A stretch of 64,000 nt of DNA from Eublepharis macularius (lineage: Eukaryota > Chordata > Lepidosauria > Squamata > Eublepharidae). Under the pieces are notes generated by a model. That model searched no databases, was not told the origin of the DNA, and saw only the letters and a program-made list of their open reading frames with translations. The stretch lies in contig NC_072801.1 of NCBI RefSeq assembly GCF_028583425.1, positions 61,519,766 through 61,583,765 of the forward strand, read 5' to 3'. A program made the translations under genes and the position numbers. Of this stretch, positions 57,065 to 64,000 are shown one piece after another (within the stretch, counting starts at the first letter, position 1; every line of letters begins with the position of its first letter).

Positions 57065-58226
57065 GAGCTCTTCCCTTCAGCCTCGCAACGGCCCCAAGGG
57101 TCTTCACCAAGGTCCTCATCAATCCCATTGTACAGCTCAGAGAAAAGGGAATACACATCCATCCATACCTAGACAACTTGTTGATCAGGGCCAGTTCACG
57201 AGAGAAGGTGAACCAAGACACATGGATGGCTATTCATTTCCTGCAACTACATGGCTTCCAGATAAACCTGAAGAAATGTTTACTTCTGCCCACCCAAACG
57301 ATACAACACCTAGGCATGATAGTGGACACCAAAAATGTTGTATCTTCCTCCCCAAAGACAAAATTCAAAAAACCAAGAGTCTGATTGGATCAGTAATCCA
57401 CAGCAAGGCGATTCCTCTGATGACCCTATCCAAGCTCATGGGCACCCTCATGGCGAACTGCGAAGCCATAATGTGGGGCCGGCTGCACCCTTGGCCACTC
57501 CTATCCTTTTTGAGGCCTTACCAGTTCCTCATCATGACAAAAGAGGACTTACTAATACAAGTGCCCAGAAAGGTCAAGGAGAGCCTCTTATGGTGGTCCA
57601 GGAACAAGAACCTGAATCAAGACAAGAGTTTCCTGACTCCCCAACCGATCCAATTATGCACGGACGCAAGTCTCTCAGGCTGGGGGGCGTCCCTGGAGGG
57701 ACGGCCTGTCAAAGGTCTCTGGTCTCAAGAGGAGTTGACCTTGCCAATCAGTCTCCTTGAACTGAGGGTGATAAGGCAGGCTCTGATGGAATTCTCAGAC
57801 AGGATCGTGGGGAGAGACATCCTCATTCGTACAGACAACATGTCTGCAAAGTCTTATATCAACAAGCAAGGGGGTACTCGTTCATCTGCTCTGCTCAAGG
57901 AAGTGCTCAAGATCTTGTCTTGGGCAGAATCTCACCTGGCATCAATCCGGGAAGAGCATATCAGGGGATTGGACAACATTCAAGCAGACTGGTTGAGCAG
58001 GAAGTCTATCCTCCCAGGAGAATGGTCCTTGAAGAGGGACGTGTTTCAAGCTGTAACAGAACACTTCAGTCTTGTCAGTCTTGGACCTATTCGCATCCCA
58101 CCGAAATCATCAGTTGCCTTGGTTCCTGTCCAGATACTATCACCCTCAAGCCGAAGGCACAGACACTCTCACGTCGCAGTGGCCCCAGGGCTTTCCCACC
58201 TATTCCGATCCCTCCAAAGCTTCTGA
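57050..58226 (+). pseudogene. DIRS-like RT (palm) and RNase H
   Basis: FRALPFSLATAPRVFTKVLI leads to the RT active site, which reads YLDN at 57166-57177 instead of the family's YLDD. A frameshift near 57350 follows KCLLLPTQTIQHLGMIVD. RNase H comes after: QLCTDASLSGWGAS near 57655 (first D), LLELRVIRQAL (E), LIRTDNMSAKSYINKQGG near 57830 (D) and IRGLDNIQADWLSRKS near 57965 (D). The RNase H motifs are complete while the RT is not. It ends in a divergent tail before the recombinase. Confidence 0.85.
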
Positions 58227-58399
58227 GGAAGAGAATAGAGCAGTGAGCCCTTACCATTGTGGTTGCTCCCTGGTGGCTGAGACGACCGTGGTTCTCAACT
58301 CTTCAAAGATCGATGGTAGAACCTCCTCTATTTCTTCAGTCAGCTCTGGACCTCCTGTCACAGGGTCCCATATGGCACCCTCATCCGGAGCGCTTATGT

Positions 58400-59400
58400 T
58401 TGACCGCTTGTAAGTTGAGCGGAGTTCATTGACAGGTCTGGGATACCTCCCCAAAGTTGTTGACACAATGATGGCTTCCAGGAAGAGATCAGCCATAAAG
58501 ATCTACAATACATCTTGGAAAGCATTTGTTAGATATACCAAAAGGAAGAAGGTAGACCCTCTTCACCCATCTTTGAGTATGATCTTGTCCTTCTTGCAAG
58601 ACGGTCTAGACTCTGGTTTGAAACCACCTACCTTGAGAAGACAAGTTGCAGCCTTGGCTTCTGCTCTTCCAGTCACCAATGGTCTGAAGTTTTCAGGGCA
58701 CCCTCATATTCAGTGCTTCTTAAGAGGGGCATCGTTGTTGAGCCCACCAGTGGTACATCGTTTTTCAACCTGGAGACTTAAATGTGGTGCTCCAGGCATT
58801 AACTAAGCCTCCTTTCGAACCTGTGAAGGAAATCCTGCTGAAATGGCTGAAATTCAAGACCCTCTTCTTAGTGGCCATAGCCTCAGCAAGAAGGATTTCA
58901 GAAATCAGCGCTTTATCACTGAAGCCCCATCTGTGTGTGTTCCACAAGGACAAAGTGGTCTTGTGCACAGATCCCACGTTTCTGCCAAAGGCGTACTCTA
59001 GATTTCACAGATTGCAGGAGATTAGTCTTCCATCCTTCTGCCCAGATCCAAGGCATCCCAGAGAGAAAGAATGGCACTGCCTAGATTTGAGAAGATCCCT
59101 CAAGGCGTATCTAGCTAGGACGGAGAACATCAGGAAAACAGATTCCATTTTTGTTAATGTAGGTCCTCCCAACACGGAAGATGTCCTCTGTGGCTATAGG
59201 TCAGAGCATTCGATCCTGTATCGCGGAACCATATAAAGCGTCTATCGAGATTCCAGAGGGAATCACAGTTCATTCCTTAAGAAGTGCGGCCACTAATGCA
59301 GCCTTCAGAAATCAAGCATCTGTGGAAGAAGTATGCAAAGCTGCCACCTGGTCTTCAGTAACTACCTTTGTATGACATTATAAACTGGACTGGTACGACT
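58400..59400 (+). pseudogene. DIRS-like tyrosine recombinase
   Basis: The recombinase inserts the circular DNA copy and, unlike DDE integrase, makes no target duplication. Core-binding part: YNTSWKAFVRYTKRKKVD, LRRQVAALASALPVTNG. Catalytic part: ATASARRISEI-like SARRISEISAL near 58890 (first R), HSLRSAATNAAFRNQ near 59270 (H-x-x-R), CKAATWSSVTTFV near 59340. The nucleophile region HYKLD follows at 59376, but a TGA at 59373-59375 lies directly before it, most simply a CGA to TGA change. Frameshifts lie near 58760 and 59200. Confidence 0.88.
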
Positions 59401-59642
59401 CAGCGGATGCTGCATTTGGAAGACGAGTGTTGCAACACACAGTTCAAGACGAAGACCATGTCCCACCCAAGGGGATATAACTGCTTTGGGATCACCCAAA
59501 ATGTCCTCCACCTCAGAGGGAGAATAGGCCTTTGTACACTTACCGTGAAGGGTCCTTCTCCTCTGAGGATTGGAGGACATCTTGCCCTCCCAGGTTCTTC
59601 GTCTTTCTTACCTTTCTGTTCTTGCTGTTGACTTTACTGCAA

Positions 59643-59835
59643 ACGATGTATTGTCGAAGGCTTTCACGGCCGGAGAACGATTGTTGTTGTGGGTTTTCCG
59701 GGCTGTATTGCCGTGGTCTTGGCATTGTAGTTCCTGACGTTTCGCCAGCAGCTGTGGCTGGCATCTTCAGAGGTGTAGCACCAAAAGACAGAATCTCTCA
59801 GTGTCACAGTGTGGAAAAGATGTTGGCAGAAGTCA
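59643..59835 (-). mobile_element. Penelope-like element terminal fragment
   Basis: GTATTGTCGAAGGCTTTCAC, then GGTTTTCCGGGCTGTATTGC, then GGCATTGTAGTTCCTGACG is the reverse of the PLE end at 36110-36300. Only the end is present. It lies about 30 bp from the DIRS end. Confidence 0.85.
59736..59770 (-). ncRNA. Hammerhead-ribozyme-like motif in the PLE end (copy 3)
   Basis: Identical over 35 bases to the other two copies on the minus strand. Confidence 0.6.
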
Positions 59836-59914
59836 GACCAATATACTCTTTTGCTTATAACTCAGACTTGGCATGTGGCAATCTTGCCAAAAATGTTTAG
59901 TGACACCGTCTTAA

Positions 59915-60055
59915 AACTTTAGCCATGGTGAAAGTGACTTCCCCTGTGGACTGGGGAAGGCAATGACAAACCGCCCCATAAAAAGTCTGCCAAGAAAACA
60001 TCGTGCTATGACTTGGTGCTTGCACAGGCGACTACCCTTTACCCTTTACCTATCT
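59915..60055 (+). repeat. SINE/LINE tail-like fragment
   Basis: GGACTGGGGAAGGCAATGAC, then AAACCGCCCC, then AAAGTCTGCCAAGAAAACAT and TTGGTGCTTGCACAGGCGAC match a squamate repeat end known as 'GGAAGGCAATGGCAAACC...GGTGCTTGCACAGG'. Confidence 0.6.
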
Positions 60056-60478
60056 GTGATCTGATTAATTTTTTCTTTCTTCTCTAATGACTACATTATT
60101 ATACAGCCTTTAAAGGCTGCCCAGTGACAAAAGCTGTAGCAATCCCAATAGTGGCATGATATGCATACCACGCTACTGCTTTTGGCTCAGATCATCTAGG
60201 ATCTTTTTAAACACTAAAATGAGGTAAAGGCAAGCCTTGAACTGATTGGTTAACTATGTAAAACATCTTTCTCAGAAATAAAGATTTTATCCCCTAGTAT
60301 TTATATGATGGTGGCCAGCTCCTCTTTAGCATTAGGCTAAAGTCTTCTTGAGTGTGTTTATGTTTACATAGGATTGGGCTGTTAGCACTACAACCTTTCT
60401 GCAATTTTTATTTTAGAAGCTTTCCTTTAAAAAGATCTACAAATGAATAATTTCCCAGTGGTGATCCCTTTTTTCCAG

Positions 60479-60602
60479 TGTCTGCATCATCCACCAGAAA
60501 TCTGCTGTATTGTTAAAGCTTCACCAGAATTTAGATCACTGAAAGTTGTCCAGACTCCACTAAACAGACCAATACTGTTACCCCCAACAGGAGTAACAAC
60601 AG
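60479..60602 (+). CDS. MEIKIN: MEIKIN-like coding exon 13 (conserved-looking C-terminal block)
   Basis: A strong acceptor CCCTTTTTTCCAG and donor ACAACAG/GTAAAG bound 124 nt, phase 0 to phase 1. The peptide CLHHPPEICCIVKASPEFR, then SLKVVQTPLNRPILLPPTG, looks structured and less random than the middle exons. In the family the C-terminal region binds CENP-C. The preceding 9-kb intron contains the DIRS element. Confidence 0.7.
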
Positions 60603-61002
60603 GTAAAGGGAAGTTATGCATAATTTTCCTTTTTATGTCACGGCTGTTTTCTTTTTGCTGAAGATGCTGGAATTGAAGAGCAAATTTGTTTTGATCCTCT
60701 TTTTTTGCCTTTTTCACTGTGATGTGTTTAATAATGAGGCATGAACTCATTAAAGTGCCTTTTGCTGTTAACAATTGGTTTCACATTTCCATATTTCACT
60801 TAATTCTATAGATTCAAAAATGCTAATAATGGGATTTTGGATAATATGCATATTTTTCCTTCAAAGCCTTCGGAGCTGATGGGTGTAGCTTTATGTATTG
60901 TAACTTGCAAAGCATTGAATGTCTTGATGCATTTTGAATAAAATCTGGCTTCAAGAACATTACTTTAAAGACTTCATTCCCCAATGCAAATTTATTTTTC
61001 AG

Positions 61003-61049
61003 ATATTATTACCAGTGACAGAAACTGGATCTACAGTGATAACAGATGA
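61003..61049 (+). CDS. MEIKIN: MEIKIN-like terminal coding exon 14
   Basis: Acceptor TTTATTTTTCAG starts 47 nt in phase 1, reading DIITSDRNWIYSDNR and then TGA at 61047-61049. An alternative terminal exon at 61343-61362 (acceptor TTTGTATTACAG, ending EYLRSN) also fits the phase. The first is preferred because of its better pyrimidine tract and longer peptide. Confidence 0.5.
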
Positions 61050-62710
61050 ACACTTCCACTGTTTCTCAGAGCATGACAAAAAAACAAGATTGGCAGGGAA
61101 GAAGAAGAAAGAAAGGGGAGTACCTTATGGAACATTGAACAGTTGCTTTGTATGGGCAATAGAGGCAATCACGAAAAATAAAGTGCCCTCAAATCATATT
61201 TGAACTCATAGAGTTTAGATTGTTAGCCATGTATTTGTGTTCTGTTGATTTCAGTAACACGTTTAACTCCTTTGAATTTCACTCAAAGTGTTTGTCTGTA
61301 GTAGCTGAGATATAAGACATTGCATATTTATTTGTATTACAGAATATCTTCGAAGCAATTAAATGATGATCAGTTGAGGGATATGAAATCTTCTGTTTCC
61401 TTGCAGCAAAGTATTTTGGTTCTCTAAGTGCACAATTTGAAACCTTTATTCGGTTTAATGAGAAAAGAGAAGCATGAAAAAAGTGAGACTGAACTAAGAC
61501 TTGTTTGGATTTTGCTTTTGAAGAAAATTATGGAAGAATAATTTAGGATTCTTTGCAGACATGAGGATTTCTGAATTCTGATAGGTGAAAATACGTTCAT
61601 GAATGTTGTAAATATTCTAGTTTGTTTTTTATATTTCATTTTCCTGTAATGCTAAGAACTTGGTATTGCTTTGAACATTTCTTTATCCTCTTGTCAAATG
61701 TGTACTGAACATAAATCTGTTGACTGATTTCAGCAACATTTGTCACCAATGAAGGACAGCCGTGTCTACTTTTCAGTCCTAATATTTCCCCTTAACTTGG
61801 ATTATGAAATTGTATTACATATACATACAGATTTGCATAATGAGCTCTAAGGTCCCTGTACTATGAATGCTTCTATGTAGTTAAAACTATACATGTTCTA
61901 TTAGTTTCTTAAATATTAATCAGCTGTTTCTAAAATGAGGTTTTATCCCTTAACATTGGACTTAAGAATTTCTCTGTTCCTGATTACTGGCTGTGATTTA
62001 GTATGCCCTTAAATCAAAAATACATACTGATAGGTACCTATTGGAGTAGTGTACCAAAAATCAGGAAGGAAGATGTTTTCAAGTTCTATATTGAAAACAA
62101 GATCTTTAAGTCTGCATATCAGGGACCCTTTGACTATTTTCATTTTGTCTTAAACTGCACAGCTATTCCACGTGTATTTTTCCTAACGTGCATGGCTGCG
62201 GTTACAGTCAGTGTATATAACTGTCATGCAAACTCACACAGGAATGAAGTATCTTCACCCAACTATTTTTTTTAATCAAATTTCTGAAGTTCAGTGAGTA
62301 TTCAGAAATATCGTGTGTTCTGGTTCTGTGTTAAGGAATGCATTTTCTGGTCATCTTGCTTTCTAGAAAATTAATTTTCTGAGACACAAATAAGTCAAAA
62401 GCAGGAAAGTCATCCTTGCTGGGATATAGGTATGTTCATTTTGCACTGTCTTCCTCAGGTATTAATATCCTTGGGTAAGAGACCATAGTGTTTTAAAGGC
62501 TACACAGCTTCCTAGGTGTTTTGGAAAACAACATCAAACTTTGAGGTCAGTGCGTTTTGAAGTTTCGCCTCTGATGGAAGACGGAAGCCTTCGATGCTGT
62601 TGACATAAGCACAGCAGCATACTCTGAATGACAAGCTTCAGATTACAGCCAGGAACCATCTGCATGACACAGCTTTGTCAGTGCAAACTTCATGTTACAT
62701 AAAATAAACC
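61050..62710 (+). other. Probable 3' untranslated region with AATAAA at 62703
   Basis: AT-rich, repeat-poor sequence follows the stop. AATAAA at 62703-62708 is a possible polyadenylation signal, and a GT-containing stretch follows. If the alternative terminal exon at 61343 is used, the UTR starts at 61363. Confidence 0.35.
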
Positions 62711-64000
62711 TCTACAAGAGGGGGAGAGACTGTTCTGAATAATTTTAGTCAGGCCTGATTCAGATATAGGTGTGTACTTAAGAAGCCTTGAGTGTCTAGT
62801 TAGCTTTTCTATATCATTTATTTTCTAGCTAGAGGTACATCAGAGATAATGTTCTAGGTTCGTTCCTGGGTATTGTACACAAGTAAGACTATTACGGAGT
62901 CTCTGTGTCCATTTTAAGCCTTTATTATTACAAAATAATTATTCAGTATTCTTAATAGCAGCTCAATCAATAGAAAATCATGCCATCCATTATAACTACA
63001 TAGATTATTAAAGGAGAGCAATTACATGAGCCCCCAAAAGTATCTTACCCAAAGATATGAAGGTCACAGTCAAGGAGCCCCTTCTAAGAGGAAGCTCACA
63101 ATCAAGTCCTGTCATATTTATAGGGATTCAAAATCTTCTCTTAACAATAACTTCAAAGGCTCAAATTCTTGGCTAAGTTATTACCTTATGACTTCGTACA
63201 CAAAACAAGGTTATCTATATTTGAAATACCTTCTTGAAGCATAACAATAGTAATTTCATTCTCGCTACTTTTTTCTTAACGAAGGCTATATAAAATTAGT
63301 GATTACAAGTTTCTTAAACACCTGAATAACTTTTGCCCCTCTACCAATACATCTATCCTTGAATAATGTTGCCATTCTCAATGAGCTTAGCCATTCCTGT
63401 CATTCTCAGATACTCTATGCACCTGGGTCTTGGTACATTGTATATATTGATGTGAGTTAGAGATGGCTCTATATGGCAATACAACTGTGTAACTATTGTT
63501 TTGTGTGTCTTTCCAAGGTTGTTAGATCTAGGATTCTAGACTCCCTTTGTGGCCTGTCATTACAGGGGCTGGGCTAGCCCTTTTTTCTGTATGCAAAGGT
63601 ATCTTGGATGACTTTCTTGGACATATCCAGTAACTGTTCTCCTGTAGTTTTAGCCATATCCATGACACTGTTCCTGACAAAAACCTTATTTTTGTGTGTC
63701 AGGAGGTGGTGGAAACAACACCACACTCCTGCTCCTGCTCCACTCCCCATAGGGTGTTACCAGAACTGCTCTTTTATTATAATGGGGAATTAGCTATAGC
63801 AGTCTGTAACTAAATATTAAGCGCGGATCATAACCTATGTTTACGGAGGTCCCGATCCCAGACACTCTAGTGAAAAAGAGGCAGACAACGAATAAGTTCC
63901 AAACACGTGTATTGAGTGTAGCGTAAGCCTAGCTTGCACAATCATACAGAGAACACACAAGACCTAAGAAATACAGGGTATGAAATACAGAGACGTTCGC
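62711..64000. other. 3' flank, unassigned; possible LTR-like blocks
   Basis: No exon or clear repeat. The blocks at 62888-62960 (ATTACGGAGTCTCTGTGTCC and TTTATTATTAC) and 63838-63930 (TTTACGGAGGTCCCGATCCC) share TACGGAG and, read in reverse, look like R/U5 parts of LTRs. Evidence is weak. Confidence 0.25.

Larger units (their letters stand above)
53765..59610 (+). mobile_element. DIRS-like tyrosine-recombinase retrotransposon, decayed
   Basis: Gag, RT, RNase H and tyrosine recombinase remnants occur in the DIRS order. The left end TTCTCCTTCTGAGGTGAAGG, then ACATCTTGGGTG, recurs inverted near 59488-59521 (complement TTCTCCCTCTGAGGTGGAGG, then ACATTTTGGGTG), and a second related block sits at 59551-59592. 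Inverted terminal repeats with an internal complementary region are typical of DIRS. Frameshifts, stops and an L1 insertion inactivate it. Confidence 0.85.
12000..62710 (+). other. MEIKIN: Host gene span: MEIKIN-like, 14 coding exons
   Basis: Fourteen exons join with matching phases into one frame of about 481 codons. MEIKIN is a germline kinetochore protein that binds CENP-C, recruits PLK1 and protects centromeric cohesion in meiosis I. Mammalian orthologues are somewhat shorter (about 370-435 residues) and diverge quickly. Seen in the sequence: a W-x-LR-x-Y-like basic N-terminus, a serine/acidic middle, an SSP-ETFR block at residues 134-140, and a C-terminal block with ICCIVKASPEF. Known from the family: polo-box docking through S-[ST]-P and separase cleavage at ExxR. 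Inferred: ETFR is a candidate separase site. The name comes from memory of the family without any alignment, so another fast-evolving nuclear protein is possible. Weak points are the end of exon 1, the choice between two acceptors at 51379 and 51392, and the terminal exon. Confidence 0.55.

Noticed and set aside
61343-61362. Alternative last exon ending EYLRSN
   Set aside because: The phase fits, but the exon is tiny and its acceptor is weaker than the one at 61003. Kept only as an alternative.

Overview
The window looks like nuclear DNA of a squamate reptile (lizard or snake grade). It is rich in interspersed repeats, and the families are those typical of squamates: BovB/RTE, L1, CR1-like and Penelope-like elements, a DIRS-type tyrosine-recombinase retrotransposon, hAT transposons and a tRNA-derived SINE. 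There are no operons, rRNA or tRNA genes, CRISPR arrays or prokaryotic signals. Species was inferred only from repeat content.

One host gene is supported. A chain of fourteen small exons on the + strand (12620 to 61049) has compatible phases across every junction and gives a protein of about 481 residues. I call it provisionally MEIKIN (meiotic kinetochore factor), from its length, low-complexity acidic/serine-rich make-up, the N-terminal W-x-LRxY-like start, an SSP-ETFR block and a conserved-looking C-terminus. The match is from memory, not a search. A CpG-rich promoter-like stretch lies at about 11860-12120. The introns carry nearly all the mobile elements.

Layout: 1-4430 holds the end of a hAT transposase reading frame followed by two tandem arrays (138-bp units with polyadenylation signals; 195-bp units with a 20-bp perfect palindrome) and a CCAAT/E-box promoter-like stretch. 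4480-6900 holds repeat tails and a minus-strand L1 remnant. 6898-8750 is a 118-bp minisatellite with a 576-bp higher-order period. 8795-10250 is a pair of inverted tandem arrays around a promoter-like core. 12-32 kb holds host exons, a SINE, a CR1-like fragment, a hAT non-autonomous element split by a 6-kb L1 (L1-A), and a hAT MITE.

32.3-48.2 kb is a nest: a minus-strand BovB interrupted by a plus-strand Penelope-like element (PLE) with other material, by a minus-strand PLE, and by a minus-strand short L1 (L1-C) that is itself split by a full-length plus-strand L1 (L1-B). Target-site duplications of 20 bp and 14 bp order the L1 events. 53.7-59.6 kb is a decayed DIRS-like element with Gag, RT/RNase H and tyrosine recombinase remnants, an L1 tail inserted in its RT, and inverted terminal repeats; a PLE end follows.

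The most interesting non-coding signal is a hammerhead-ribozyme-like core (CTGAAGA, 6-bp stem, GAAA, CGTC) preserved in all three PLE ends of the window, with a decayed relative at 4563-4594. No autonomous element appears fully intact; the best preserved frames are the L1-B ORF1 and the plus-strand PLE RT/GIY-YIG frame.
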